64,000 nt of DNA, taken from Ferriphaselus amnicola. GTDB lineage: Bacteria; Pseudomonadota; Gammaproteobacteria; Burkholderiales; Gallionellaceae. The first letter of the stretch is position 1. Each line of letters opens with the position of its first letter. Under the pieces are notes generated by a model. The model did not search any database, was not told the origin of the DNA, and saw only the letters and a list, made by a program, of their open reading frames with translations. A program made the translations under genes and the position numbers. Shown one piece after another: positions 17,360 to 26,691 of this stretch. The stretch is taken from positions 930,001 to 994,000 of the forward strand of contig NZ_AP018738.1 in the NCBI RefSeq assembly GCF_000974685.2, written 5' to 3'.

Positions 17360-20300
17360 CTATTCGGGAAAGTATCTCTCAACCAACTCCTCAGCCGTCA
17401 TTGGCATCGCTAGCAAGAAGCCTTGGGCGATGTCGCAGCCTAAAGTTTTCAGCACTTCTAGTTGTACTTCCGTCTCGATACCTTCTGCGACCACACTGAA
17501 ACCCAAGGTCTCAGCCATGGCCAAGATGGTTTTGGCGATGGCCTGGTCGTCGGCATCATGGCCGATTTCACGCACGAACTCTTGAGGGATCTTCAGTTCA
17601 TTAATCGGCAGTTTACGCAGATAAGCCAGCGACGAATAACCGCTGCCGAAGTCGTCGATGCTAATCTTGACTCCTAGCGATTTGAGTTCCAGTAGCACTT
17701 GCTGGATGCTGTCGATGTCTTCCGTCAGCGCACTCTCGGTTAGCTCCAGCATCACTTGGCTGGCATCCAAACGATGCTGACTGAGTAGGCGCAGCATCAT
17801 CGCGGGGACGTTGCCCCGGCGGAACTGTTCAGCAGAGATGTTGATCGAGATCTGCGGAATGTCATACCCTTTCTTGAGCCAAGCAGCCATTTGTTTGCAG
17901 GCAGTCGAAGCGATCCACTCACCCAAATGATCCATCATTCCGATCTTCTCGGCCAGTGGGATGAATTTGGTCGGGGAGATTTGGCCATCTTGATTCCGCC
18001 AACGGGCTAGTGCTTCGACACCGACCATGCGTCTGGTGGCGATGTCCCATTGCGGCTGGAAGACGAGCGAAAGCTCTTCGCGACGGATCGCGCCACGCAG
18101 ACCGGTCTCTAGCTTGAGGCGTTCGTCGGCAGCCTGCTTCAGCTCCTCGGTGAAGAAGTGATGGGTGTTCTTACCGCCGTCCTTGGCCTTGTACATCGCG
18201 CTGTCGGCGTTCTTGAGCAAGGTCTCAGGATCAACGCCATCATTAGGGTAGAGGCAGATGCCGATGCTGGCCCCCGGATAGACGTTCTGGCGACCGATGG
18301 AGTACGGATGCAGCATGGATTCGGCGATGCGCTGAGCCGTCATCTCGGCTTCGGCGACCGTGGCATCCTCGATCAGCAGCGCGAACTCATCACCACCGAA
18401 GCGAGCGACCGTGTCTGGTCCGCGTACGCAGTCACGCAGACGCCGCGAGATCTCTTTGAGTAACTCGTCACCTGCCGCATGGCCCAGCGAATCGTTCACC
18501 ACTTTGAAGTTGTCGAGATCGACGAACAGCACAGCGAATGTGCCATCGTCACGCACGGTATGCGCGATGGCCTGACGCAGCCGGTCTAGGAACAAGGTGC
18601 GATTCGGCAGGCCGGTCAGTTCGTCGTGGGTGGCGAGGAACTCGACACGGCGCTGGGATTCCTTCACCACCGAGATGTCGCTGAAGATGCCGACGTAGTT
18701 GACTATATCGCCTTGAGTGTCACGCACGGCATTGATGGTGAGCCATTCCGGGTAGGTGTCGCCGTTCTTGCGTTTGTTGACGATCTCGCCTTGCCACCAG
18801 CCTTGGCTGAGCAAGCGTTCCCATAGGTCGTGGTAGAAAGTGGCTTCGTGTCGCCCAGAGGACAAGATACTGGGCGTTTTGCCGATCACCTCTTCGGCTT
18901 CGTAGCCGGTGACTTGGGTGAATGCGCCATTGACGGTCAGGATGGTCTGACTGGCATCGGTGACCATGATGCCTTCACCCGCGCGGTCGAATACACGGGC
19001 AGCCAGCCTGAGTTGATCTTCCGCGCGCTTGTGTTCGCTGACATCCATGGCTTGCGTGCAGACGCTGTACACCTCGCCATCTTCGGCCAGCAGCGGGAAG
19101 CGTACGGAGTGCAAGAAACACTCTCTGCCCGAGGGGAAGATGATCTGATCTTCGAATTCCAGCACGGTTTTGTGGCGTACCACTTCCAGCTCCTTGGAGC
19201 GGAAATCGTCGGCTTGCTTGCGCGGAAATACTTGGGCATCGGTTTTGCCGAGCACGTTAATGGCCTCGACCTCAAAAAAGCGTTCGAACTGGCGGTTGAC
19301 GAACTCATAGCGTCCGGCTAAGTCTTTAAGGGCGACGATGGCGGTCGAATTGTTCATGATCGCCAACAGTATTTCGCGGTTCTTGCGTACTTCGCGTTCT
19401 GCCGCCAGCCGTTCAGTGTAATCCAGCATCACGATGATCGCGCCGCGATGGGCTCGCAACTTGGTCTCGTAGGGCGAGATGTGCAGCAGGTAATGGCGCT
19501 CGTTAGAGAAGATATGCTCTTCGCTGATATGGTTGGATACGATCGCCTGCTGTACCACCGACGAAAAGTCCTTCATGCCGACGGGGAGTCGCAGTGCGGG
19601 GATCACTTGGCGAAGCGATGCTTTAGACAGTGAGAACAGCGCGGCGGCAGGGCTGTTGAAGCGAGTGACTTCCAGATTCTCATTGCAGACCAGAATAGGG
19701 AAGCCGACGCTGTTCTGGATATTCTCCAAGTCGTTTAGTAGATCGGCCAACTCAGTGGAGCGGACTTGTAGCTCCTCGTTTACCGTAGTCAGTTCTTCGT
19801 TGGTGGATTGCAGTTCCTCGTTGGTGGACTCGAGCTCTTCATTCGACGATTGCAGCTCTTCGTTGGCGGCTTGCACCTCTTCGTTGAGCGCCTGCATCTC
19901 CTCGTTAGAGGTCTCTAGCTCTTCAATCACGGTTTGCAGGCGTTCCCGCGTAGAGATCAGTTCGTCTTCCAGCTCTTGTACGTTACGCCCTTCTGCCGAC
20001 AGCGAGGAGGATGGCGCGCCTTCTATAACTTGCACTGCTTCTGGCAAAACCTCGAAGCAAACCAGAAACAGCGGTGTGATGGTATTGAGCAGCTCCAAGG
20101 GGTGCACGGCAATGCGCATGTCGTGCTTGGTTTCTCCGACTTTGATGGTATGTGGCCTGCCGACGGCGGATTCTTGTTTGTGCTCGGCGTGATGCTGCAA
20201 GATTTGTAGGTCGGCGCGCAGTTCTCGCCTCAGCAGATGTTGCAGATTGAAATTGGGCTTGCCGGCTACTACGGCGAGATAAGCGCCGACGTCGCCATGA

Positions 20301-21949
20301 ATCTGCAAGATGTCGAACGAGTTGTTGATCAGCACCGATGAGGGCGCATAACGTCGCATGGTCTCTTCGACAAGGCGGCGCTCGGCATCTGGTGGCTGAA
20401 CTTTGCCCGTGGTGCGTTCGTTACCGTCCGGCAAGCGGAACGACGGGATGGTAAGGCGGGAATCTCCGATACGTCGCCGGTAGATGCGTGCTGTCTTGTC
20501 AGCGACATCAAACAGTGCATCCTGCTGAAATACACCTTCAGACTTGCCCAGAAAGAGCAATCCACCTGGATACAAGCTGTAGTGGAAGGTGGCCAATACT
20601 TTGGATTGCAACTCGTTTTGCAAGTAGATCAACATGTTGCGGCAGCTCACCATGTCCAGCCGCAGGAAGGGCGGGTCTTGCACCAAATCTTGTCGGGCGA
20701 CCACTACCATGTCGCGCAAGGTGCGGGACACTTCGTAGCGGTTGCCGACCTTCTGGAAATGTCGCACCACTAGGCTGGGATCTAGATCTGCCAGTGCGCT
20801 TTCAGCATAAGAGCCCTTGCGGGCGATGCTTAGGGCATTGAGGTCGATGTCGGTGGCAAATATCTGGATGCGGAACTGGATGGCGTTCGGGCCCAATATC
20901 TCGGACAGGAGAATGGCAACGGTGTATGCCTCTTCGCCGGTGGCACAGGCTGCCACCCAGATGCGAATCTCGTCACCCGGTTGCTTGGTCTGCACCACGC
21001 CGCGTAGCACATTACGTAGCGCAGCGAACGACTCTGGGTCGCGGAAAAAGGCGGTGACGGAGATCAGGATATCCTTGCCGAGATGTTCCAGTTCTTCCGG
21101 GTTGGTGTCGGCCAAGGTCAGATAGTCGTTGAGGCTGGTGATGTGGCAAGCCGCCATACGTCGCTCGATGCGCCGCCATAGCGTGCCCTCCTTGTAGCCG
21201 GAAAAGTCGATGCGCGTTTGTTGCTTTACCTTCATCAGCAGCTTTTTCAGCGTCGTGGCGGCTACCGGAGCCTCTCTTGCGACAGTGACCGTGCCGTGCG
21301 AGCGGGCGATGATGGCGATCTCGTTGGCAATGCCTTCAGGCGATAAGATCCAGTCAACGCAGCCCGTATCGATCGCGGATTGCGGCATCCCCGCATATTT
21401 GGCGGTCTGCGGATCTTGCGCAAAGGTGTAGCCGCCAGCTGCTTTGATGTCGCGCAGACCCGCCGCACCATCGCTCCCTGTGCCGGACAAGATCACGCCG
21501 ATGGCATTCTCGATCTTGTCTTCAGCCAGCGAGTTGAGGAATACATTGACCGATGGGCGTGGAGTGGCTTCGCGAGGGCCTTCGATCAGGACGAAACCGC
21601 CATCCTTTAACTTGACGTTGCAACTGGCGGGAGCGACGTAGATGGTGTCAGGCTGCGGGTGTAAACCGCTTTCGACCTCTGTTACCGCCATTGCCGTCTC
21701 GCGCCCAAGCAACTGCACCATCATGCTGCGGTGGGTGGGCGAGAGATGCTGGAGTACGACGTATGAGATACCGAGGTCGGTAGGCAGGGCGGCGATCATG
21801 CTGGACAGGGCTTCCAGCCCGCCAGCAGACGCGCCAATTCCGACTAGGTAGGGGCGCAGCGGCTTTTCTATTGAGTCAGCAGAGAGGGCGGCGGTTTCAC
21901 TCGGGGCGTTCAAAGACGTCTTGGTTTTGTTCTTGGCGAGCCGCACCAT
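17360..21949 (-). CDS. CheB-CheR-coiled-coil-PAS-GGDEF-EAL fusion protein
   Basis: This 1529-residue cytosolic protein begins with a CheB methylesterase domain without receiver (catalytic Ser41 in GASAGG, His68 in QHLSP, Asp160 in GTGSDG). CheR methyltransferase follows (about 225-490; CATGEEAYTVA, FATDIDLNALSIARKG). A heptad coiled coil built from NEELxxx units occupies about 658-736, then PAS modules (about 740-1110). GGDEF is at about 1185 with an RGPD inhibitory site, and EAL at about 1311 (EALARW). All active-site motifs are present. AGGAG supports the start. It is a candidate link between methylation-based sensing and c-di-GMP. Confidence 0.93.
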   Translation of the reverse strand: MVRLAKNKTKTSLNAPSETAALSADSIEKPLRPYLVGIGASAGGLEALSSMIAALPTDLGISYVVLQHLSPTHRSMMVQLLGRETAMAVTEVESGLHPQPDTIYVAPASCNVKLKDGGFVLIEGPREATPRPSVNVFLNSLAEDKIENAIGVILSGTGSDGAAGLRDIKAAGGYTFAQDPQTAKYAGMPQSAIDTGCVDWILSPEGIANEIAIIARSHGTVTVAREAPVAATTLKKLLMKVKQQTRIDFSGYKEGTLWRRIERRMAACHITSLNDYLTLADTNPEELEHLGKDILISVTAFFRDPESFAALRNVLRGVVQTKQPGDEIRIWVAACATGEEAYTVAILLSEILGPNAIQFRIQIFATDIDLNALSIARKGSYAESALADLDPSLVVRHFQKVGNRYEVSRTLRDMVVVARQDLVQDPPFLRLDMVSCRNMLIYLQNELQSKVLATFHYSLYPGGLLFLGKSEGVFQQDALFDVADKTARIYRRRIGDSRLTIPSFRLPDGNERTTGKVQPPDAERRLVEETMRRYAPSSVLINNSFDILQIHGDVGAYLAVVAGKPNFNLQHLLRRELRADLQILQHHAEHKQESAVGRPHTIKVGETKHDMRIAVHPLELLNTITPLFLVCFEVLPEAVQVIEGAPSSSLSAEGRNVQELEDELISTRERLQTVIEELETSNEEMQALNEEVQAANEELQSSNEELESTNEELQSTNEELTTVNEELQVRSTELADLLNDLENIQNSVGFPILVCNENLEVTRFNSPAAALFSLSKASLRQVIPALRLPVGMKDFSSVVQQAIVSNHISEEHIFSNERHYLLHISPYETKLRAHRGAIIVMLDYTERLAAEREVRKNREILLAIMNNSTAIVALKDLAGRYEFVNRQFERFFEVEAINVLGKTDAQVFPRKQADDFRSKELEVVRHKTVLEFEDQIIFPSGRECFLHSVRFPLLAEDGEVYSVCTQAMDVSEHKRAEDQLRLAARVFDRAGEGIMVTDASQTILTVNGAFTQVTGYEAEEVIGKTPSILSSGRHEATFYHDLWERLLSQGWWQGEIVNKRKNGDTYPEWLTINAVRDTQGDIVNYVGIFSDISVVKESQRRVEFLATHDELTGLPNRTLFLDRLRQAIAHTVRDDGTFAVLFVDLDNFKVVNDSLGHAAGDELLKEISRRLRDCVRGPDTVARFGGDEFALLIEDATVAEAEMTAQRIAESMLHPYSIGRQNVYPGASIGICLYPNDGVDPETLLKNADSAMYKAKDGGKNTHHFFTEELKQAADERLKLETGLRGAIRREELSLVFQPQWDIATRRMVGVEALARWRNQDGQISPTKFIPLAEKIGMMDHLGEWIASTACKQMAAWLKKGYDIPQISINISAEQFRRGNVPAMMLRLLSQHRLDASQVMLELTESALTEDIDSIQQVLLELKSLGVKISIDDFGSGYSSLAYLRKLPINELKIPQEFVREIGHDADDQAIAKTILAMAETLGFSVVAEGIETEVQLEVLKTLGCDIAQGFLLAMPMTAEELVERYFPE

Positions 21950-22164
21950 TTCATACTCCTGTTTCGTTGGTCTTGGCTTCTACAACAAGCCCCGCTCATC
22001 ATGATAGCAAACTTACTTACAGCGCTCTGTGCGTCAACGCACTGAGTGCGCCATGAGAGTTATGTATGCTGGCGCACGGAAGCGAGTGGAAGTTGTGTGT
22101 AAGATATAGTGCGTATAGATTGACTTCCGTAATCAAGCCGAACAACCGCTCCCCACTGAAAAAC

Positions 22165-22872
22165 ATGCATCACGAACACTATATTAAGCAGAATAAATTG
22201 TTGGCCGTATTGCCAAAAGAAGAATTGAGAAGCTTGACTCCCTATCTTGAGTTGGTATTGCTTGACTCGGGAGAGACTCTTGCCGAGTCGAACAAGTGCA
22301 GCAATTTCGCATATTTCCCGATTGACAGCACTATCTCGCTTTACTACCGGCTTGAGAGTGGCGAAGTTTCCAAAATCACCATGGTAGGTAATGAGGGAAT
22401 GTTCAGTGTCGCGCATATCATGGGTGGAGAGACTCTCCCTTATTTCGCATCCATAGAAACCACCGGGCATGCTTTCCGAATCGAGCGGAGTGTGCTGAAA
22501 AAGGAGTTTCTGCGTGTGGCTGCGCTACGCCAAACCTTATTGCTATATTCACAGGCGGCGATGACCCAGATGGCACAGACTGCTGTTTGTGGCCGTCATC
22601 ACACGCTCAATCAGCAGCTATGCCTGCACCTATTGCTGGTGCATGACAACTCGCTATCCGATGACTTCGTCCTGACACACGAGGCTATTGCCCATATGCT
22701 GGGCGTGCGCCGTGAAGGTGTGACGACTGCGGCGGGAAAGTTGCGAGAAGATGGCCTAATTGACTATAGGCGTGGCCATATCAAGGTGGTGGATCGCAGC
22801 GGTCTGGAGAAGCAATGTTGCGAGTGTTATCAGGTGGTGCATAGAGAGTTCTACCGACTTTTGGGATATTGA
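22165..22872 (+). CDS. Crp/Fnr-family transcriptional regulator
   Basis: The protein has an N-terminal cyclic-nucleotide-binding-like beta-roll (about 10-130) and a C-terminal winged helix (LTHEAIAHMLGVRREGVTTAAGKLREDGLI). The ligand-binding motif of true CRP and the Fnr iron-sulphur cysteines are absent, so the signal is unknown. I choose ATG 22165 (235 residues), where conserved-looking sequence begins; the frame is open back to 22066. It diverges from the CheB-CheR-GGDEF-EAL gene and may control it, which is inference only. Confidence 0.85.
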   Translation: MHHEHYIKQNKLLAVLPKEELRSLTPYLELVLLDSGETLAESNKCSNFAYFPIDSTISLYYRLESGEVSKITMVGNEGMFSVAHIMGGETLPYFASIETTGHAFRIERSVLKKEFLRVAALRQTLLLYSQAAMTQMAQTAVCGRHHTLNQQLCLHLLLVHDNSLSDDFVLTHEAIAHMLGVRREGVTTAAGKLREDGLIDYRRGHIKVVDRSGLEKQCCECYQVVHREFYRLLGY

Positions 22873-22915
22873 TCGGTTTATTGACGATTTATTCGTGTTT
22901 CTTTTCAGTCCTTAC

Positions 22916-22948
22916 GATTTCTTGCATCGGTAGGTGATGCAAGAAATC
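22916..22948. terminator. perfect 13-bp stem-loop between convergent genes
   Basis: GATTTCTTGCATC and its exact reverse complement are separated by seven bases. The hairpin lies between the Crp-type gene and the 3' end of miaB on the other strand, so it can serve as a bidirectional transcription stop. No long T run follows. Confidence 0.55.
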
Positions 22949-22961
22949 TGTGGTGCTGCGT

Positions 22962-24293
22962 TCATGTTTGCGTGGCTAGTTCGCCGCGCAGGGTGTGTGC
23001 CCAGACTTGGGTGATGCGCACATCCACGAAGCGGCCAATCATGCCGGGCGAGCCGACGAAATTGACCACGCGGTTGTTGTCGGTGCGGCCAGCCAATTCT
23101 TGTTCGTTCTTCTTTGACAAGCCTTCGACCACGACGCGCTGAACGCTACCGACCATGCTTGCGCTGATGGTGGCTTCTAGTTCGCCGATGCGGACTTGCA
23201 GGCGTTGCAGTCGTGCCTGTTTGGTCTCGTGCGGTACTTCGTCCGGCATGTCGGCGGCAGGAGTTCCGGGGCGAGGGCTGTAGATGAAGCTGAAGCTGGC
23301 ATCGAAGCCGACATCGTCGATCAATTTCATGGTGGCCTCGAAATCGGCGTCGGTCTCGCCGGGGAAGCCGATGATGAAGTCCGAAGAGATGGAAATGTCT
23401 GAGCGGGCCGCGCGCAGACGGCGGATGACGGACTTGTATTCTAGCGCCGTGTAGCCGCGCTTCATCGCCGCAAGTACACGGTCGGAACCGCATTGCACTG
23501 GCAGGTGCAGATGGCTGACTAGCTTGGGCGTGGTGGCGTACAGGTCGATCAGGCGTTGCGTCATCTCCTTGGGATGCGAGGTGGTGTAACGGATACGCTG
23601 GACGGCGGGTAGGGCGGCGATGGCTTGGATCAGGAAAGCGAAGTCGGCGATGTCGCCGTCCTCCAGTTCGCCGCGATATGCGTTGACGTTCTGTCCCAGT
23701 AGGGTGATTTCGCCCACGCCTTGTGCCGTTAGCATCTCGATCTCACGCATCACGTCGGCGAACGGGCGTGAAACCTCGTCGCCACGGGTGTAGGGCACAA
23801 CGCAGAATGTGCAGTACTTGCTGCAACCTTCCATGATGGCGACGAAAGCCGTGCCAGCCGTAGTTTGCGGAGCGGGTAGGTGGTCGAATTTCTCGATCTC
23901 AGGGAAGCTCACATCGACTTGCGAGCGGCCACTGGTGCGGCGCGCAGCGATAAGTTGCGGCAAGCGGTGCAGCGTCTGCGGGCCGAATACTATATCCACA
24001 TAGGGTGCGCGCTTGACGATGGCATCGCCTTCCTGGCTGGCGACGCAGCCGCCCACGCCGATGATTAGGTTGGGATTGGCGAGCTTGAGTTCGCGCACCC
24101 GGCCTAGGTCGGAAAATACTTTTTCCTGCGCCTTCTCGCGCACCGAACATGTGTTGAACAGGATCACGTCGGCATTATCCGGCGTAGTGGTCGGTTCCAT
24201 GCCCTCGCAGGCGCGTAGCACGTCCGCCATCTTGTCCGAGTCGTACTCGTTCATCTGGCAGCCGTAGGTTTTGATATAGAGTTTGCTTGTCAC
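22962..24293 (-). CDS. miaB: tRNA-2-methylthio-N6-isopentenyladenosine(37) synthase MiaB
   Basis: MiaB is a radical-SAM methylthiotransferase modifying A37 of tRNAs reading UNN codons. The 443-residue protein has the N-terminal UPF0004 domain ([28 protein letters not shown]: three auxiliary-cluster cysteines). The radical-SAM motif CSKYCTFC lies near residue 157, and a C-terminal TRAM domain completes it. The start is a GTG at 24293 with no strong ribosome site. Length is typical. Confidence 0.97.
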   Translation of the reverse strand: MTSKLYIKTYGCQMNEYDSDKMADVLRACEGMEPTTTPDNADVILFNTCSVREKAQEKVFSDLGRVRELKLANPNLIIGVGGCVASQEGDAIVKRAPYVDIVFGPQTLHRLPQLIAARRTSGRSQVDVSFPEIEKFDHLPAPQTTAGTAFVAIMEGCSKYCTFCVVPYTRGDEVSRPFADVMREIEMLTAQGVGEITLLGQNVNAYRGELEDGDIADFAFLIQAIAALPAVQRIRYTTSHPKEMTQRLIDLYATTPKLVSHLHLPVQCGSDRVLAAMKRGYTALEYKSVIRRLRAARSDISISSDFIIGFPGETDADFEATMKLIDDVGFDASFSFIYSPRPGTPAADMPDEVPHETKQARLQRLQVRIGELEATISASMVGSVQRVVVEGLSKKNEQELAGRTDNNRVVNFVGSPGMIGRFVDVRITQVWAHTLRGELATQT

Positions 24294-24509
24294 GGGAAGG
24301 CTCGATTTGGGCGGCGCTCAAAGCGCTCGGGGGCGGTATTAGACCCTGATAATCTTTGGGATGCAATGCCTCATCTTCTCGTGAAAATCGGGCGAATTTT
24401 TAATTTAAGCTGGCAATTAGCGAGCAGGTTAAAAGGCTCATGCGGTGCTAATAGCCTTACAAATCTAAAGGCTTAGAAAAGATGCGACTATTCCTGATTA
24501 AAATACTCA

Positions 24510-24515
24510 TATAAT
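24510..24515 (+). promoter_or_regulatory. candidate -10 box upstream of the microprotein genes
   Basis: A perfect TATAAT stands 66 bases before the first microprotein start, in an AT-rich stretch. No convincing -35 box is present at 16-18 bases, so an activator may be needed. Confidence 0.35.
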
Positions 24516-24581
24516 GCGCAACGATTTACTCGGCTATTGTTCGGGCTGAGACTTCATAACTTATTAAATCAGGGGGAAATA

Positions 24582-24674
24582 ATGTCCATCATCGCTACAA
24601 TTTCTGCTGCGGCAACCGTTTTAATTTTTATCGGCTTCTCCATCTTTATGGTTACTCAGACCTTTAAGAGCTGA
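24582..24674 (+). CDS. 30-residue single-span membrane microprotein (paralogue 1)
   Basis: The peptide MSIIATISAAATVLIFIGFS... has one hydrophobic span over nearly its whole length and a short polar end (TQTFKS). AGGGGGAA precedes the ATG at good spacing. A second ORF at 24848 encodes a clear paralogue with the same pattern (IIAT-S at the start, F-S-F-M-V at the end). It could be a small subunit of a membrane complex in the manner of CydX or CcoQ-type peptides, but the family is not recognised. Duplication with conserved residues and ribosome sites argues that it is real. Confidence 0.7.
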   Translation: MSIIATISAAATVLIFIGFSIFMVTQTFKS

Positions 24675-24686
24675 GTAAGTAAGTCA

Positions 24687-24706
24687 TGGGGTGACTAGTC
24701 ACCCCA
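24687..24706. repeat. perfect 20-bp palindrome between the two microprotein genes
   Basis: TGGGGTGAC followed by TA and the reverse complement of the first nine bases gives a 20-bp perfect dyad, 12 bases after the first microprotein stop. There is no T run after it, so it is either an RNA-stabilising hairpin or a regulator site. Confidence 0.55.
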
Positions 24707-24847
24707 GCTCCCCTTGAACTTTAGCTTGTCTGCGCTGTGTCGCCGGACTAATTATTCTATGGAAGATTATTTTCCGTGGAAATAAATTGTGCTAGGATTG
24801 CCACCGGTTTCAGGAGTGTCCGTTGTCAATTCAAGGAGGAGATAAAT

Positions 24848-24943
24848 ATGGCTATCATCGCAACCGTTTCAGCAATCGGTACAGTAATTATCGCTGTGGG
24901 TTTTTCTTTGTTCATGGTTAAAGAAACACTGTCCAGCAAGTAA
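24848..24943 (+). CDS. 31-residue single-span membrane microprotein (paralogue 2)
   Basis: The peptide MAIIATVSAIGTVIIAVGFS... is one transmembrane helix with a charged tail (VKETLSSK). A very strong ribosome site (AAGGAGGAG) stands in front. It aligns without gaps with the 24582 microprotein over the helix. A rho-independent terminator follows 21 bases after the stop. Cytochrome b561 is the next gene, so a role near the respiratory chain is possible but unproven. Confidence 0.75.
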   Translation: MAIIATVSAIGTVIIAVGFSLFMVKETLSSK

Positions 24944-24964
24944 TCCAAGCGATGGCTGTACCGC

Positions 24965-24993
24965 AAAAAACTCCAGCTAGTCTGGAGTTTTTT
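24965..24993 (+). terminator. rho-independent terminator after the microprotein pair
   Basis: AAAAAACTCCAG-CTAGT-CTGGAGTTTTTT: a six-pair stem flanked by A6 and T6, which works in either direction. It separates the microprotein genes from cytochrome b561, whose ribosome site starts shortly after. Confidence 0.85.
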
Positions 24994-25021
24994 GTTTATT
25001 CGACAACTTATTGGAGATTGT

Positions 25022-25564
25022 ATGTGGCGTAATTCGTTCACTCATTTTGGTGTGATCTCACGTGTTCTGCATTGGGGAATGACGTTGTTGATTATCGTAG
25101 CCCTGCTTGGTGTGGAGTTGCATGAGCTATTCCCTAAAGGTACCGAGTTGCGAACTGCCCTGATGACGGCGCATTTCCAAGCTGGTCTATTGGTGTTTGC
25201 ATTGGTTTGGGTCAGATTGCTCAATGCTGTTACTGATCGTGCGCCACGTATTGAACCTGTCTCTACCGTGGGTAAGGAGAAACTTGCGGCACTTGTGAAG
25301 TTCGGGCTGTATTTCTGCATGATTGCACTGCCTGTGCTCGGCGTGCTGAATATGCAAGCGGCAGATAAGCCCTTGGCATTCTTCGGAATGGCGTTGCCGG
25401 TTATGATCGATGTCAACAAGGTCATGGCTCACGACTTGAAGGAGCTCCATGAGACGATGGGCAATGTCATGATCGGGTTGATTTTGCTGCATGTGGTTGC
25501 CGCATTTTGGCATCACTTTGTCTTGCACGACACTACGCTGCAGCGGATGCTGCGCCCACGTTAA
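25022..25564 (+). CDS. cytochrome b561
   Basis: Cytochrome b561 of the CybB type is a dihaem inner-membrane protein that exchanges electrons with quinones. The 180-residue protein has four membrane spans and candidate haem-ligand histidines in VLHWGM, MTAHFQAG, ELHETMG and LLHVVAAFWHH. The ATG at 25022 is chosen because GGAG stands six bases before it; an upstream TTG at 24992 would overlap the terminator. It follows the two microprotein genes, though a terminator lies between. Confidence 0.9.
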   Translation: MWRNSFTHFGVISRVLHWGMTLLIIVALLGVELHELFPKGTELRTALMTAHFQAGLLVFALVWVRLLNAVTDRAPRIEPVSTVGKEKLAALVKFGLYFCMIALPVLGVLNMQAADKPLAFFGMALPVMIDVNKVMAHDLKELHETMGNVMIGLILLHVVAAFWHHFVLHDTTLQRMLRPR

Positions 25565-25638
25565 CTAAGCTTTTACTCCGAACTGCCGATACATGACTCA
25601 AGGGTGCGTTACCCAGTTTAAGCAGAAGGAGGTGCATC

Positions 25639-25854
25639 ATGGCTATCATCAAAATGGATATGTGCAGCTACGAGGTCGAGCGTGGTGCTGTGCTTGAGTC
25701 TGGTTGCGGCGATGAGTGTGTGAAGGCTAGCTGGGAGCCAGCGTTGCAACTTCAACAGATTGGCCTTGTCGAGCGTTGTACTGAGCTGCCTGCTGAACTG
25801 GCTGGTGTCAATGTCGAATCCTTTCTGGAGCGGATGTACTCTTTCCAGAGTTGA
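25639..25854 (+). CDS. 71-residue protein of unknown function with clustered cysteines
   Basis: A very strong ribosome site (AAGGAGGTG) precedes this gene, suggesting high expression. The protein has no signal peptide or membrane span. Cys residues sit at about 8, 23, 27 and 46 (MCSYE, SGCGDECVK, ERCTEL). The pattern could bind a metal or form disulphides, but no family is recognised. A strong hairpin follows. It stands between cytochrome b561 and gloA on the same strand. Confidence 0.65.
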   Translation: MAIIKMDMCSYEVERGAVLESGCGDECVKASWEPALQLQQIGLVERCTELPAELAGVNVESFLERMYSFQS

Positions 25855-25868
25855 GTTTCAGCTCCTGA

Positions 25869-25898
25869 ATACGGGCCGACAGAGATGTCGGCCCGTAT
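25869..25898 (+). terminator. strong stem-loop after the 71-residue gene
   Basis: ATACGGGCCGAC-AGAGAT-GTCGGCCCGTAT: 12 perfect pairs, 14 bases after the stop codon. There is no T run, but the stem is very stable. Confidence 0.65.
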
Positions 25899-25977
25899 GC
25901 TTGATGCGCTAAGCATACAGTCTGATTTTTCTCGAATGCAAGTTAAGCTACGCACTTCCAATTACCGGAAATCGTCT

Positions 25978-26364
25978 ATGCGCATACTCCATACCATGAT
26001 CCGTACCGCCGACCTTGATCGGTCGATTGCTTTCTACACTCAAATCTTGGGCATGAAGTTATTGCGTCGCAAAGACTATCCCGAAGGTAGATTCACCTTG
26101 GCGTTCGTAGGCTATGGGGATGAGGCGGAGTATGCGGCCATTGAGTTGACCCACAACTGGGACACACAAAGCTATGACCTAGGTACTGGGTTCGGTCATC
26201 TTGCGATTGAGGTGGATGATGCTAGTTCTTACTGCTCGCAGGTCAGGAAAAATGGCGGTCAGGTGGTTCGAGAAGCAGGTCCGATGAAGCATGGGAGCAC
26301 GGTGATTGCATTTTTGCGTGACCCAGACGGCTATATGATTGAACTCATCGAGAAAAAATCCTGA
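25978..26364 (+). CDS. gloA: lactoylglutathione lyase (glyoxalase I)
   Basis: Glyoxalase I converts the methylglyoxal-glutathione adduct to lactoylglutathione. The 128-residue protein matches the short Ni-type enzymes. Likely metal ligands are His in RILHTMIRT, Glu in AAIELTHNW, His in GFGHLAIEV and Glu in YMIELIE. I set the start at ATG 25978, where the family begins, although the frame is open to 25885. Confidence 0.93.
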   Translation: MRILHTMIRTADLDRSIAFYTQILGMKLLRRKDYPEGRFTLAFVGYGDEAEYAAIELTHNWDTQSYDLGTGFGHLAIEVDDASSYCSQVRKNGGQVVREAGPMKHGSTVIAFLRDPDGYMIELIEKKS

Positions 26365-26651
26365 CCATTGTGACTTCAAACGGAGCCTATTTCCGTGATC
26401 ATTGAGACATTCGGTGTGGCTTGGGCGAAAGCAGGTAATTTAATTCTATCTTGCGGTGCAAAAGTGTTATTGTGCGAGCCGTCGCATGTCGTGACGTTCT
26501 GTGTAACTTAGAGTATTCGAATGAATTTCCACTCTCACGCTCGAAGCAGCTTTGCTTTGAATGCTGATAAGCAAAAAATCACCAACCATGAAGACGTGGT
26601 AAGTGTTTGCCGACACATTTTCGGTGTGGCTTTTTGCGGGGAAGTAAAAAA
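26365..26651. other. intergenic stretch before the tRNA
   Basis: No convincing gene is seen. A 38-codon GTG frame at 26392 lacks a ribosome site. The 13-base phrase TTCGGTGTGGCTT occurs twice (near 26411 and 26621) without evident meaning. Confidence 0.3.
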
Positions 26652-26652
26652 C

Positions 26653-26682
26653 AAAAAAGGAACGTACATTTCATACGTTCCT
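26653..26682 (-). terminator. rho-independent terminator of tRNA-Leu
   Basis: On the minus strand GGAACGTATGAAATGTACGTTCC folds into a stem and is followed by T6. It lies about ten bases past the tRNA 3' end. Confidence 0.8.
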
Positions 26683-26691
26683 TACATTGTT

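Noticed and set aside
13183-21949. The two large c-di-GMP genes considered as a recent tandem duplication
   Set aside because: Their N-terminal architectures differ completely (CBS/GAF versus CheB/CheR), and the shared GGDEF-EAL ends are no more alike than is usual for the family.
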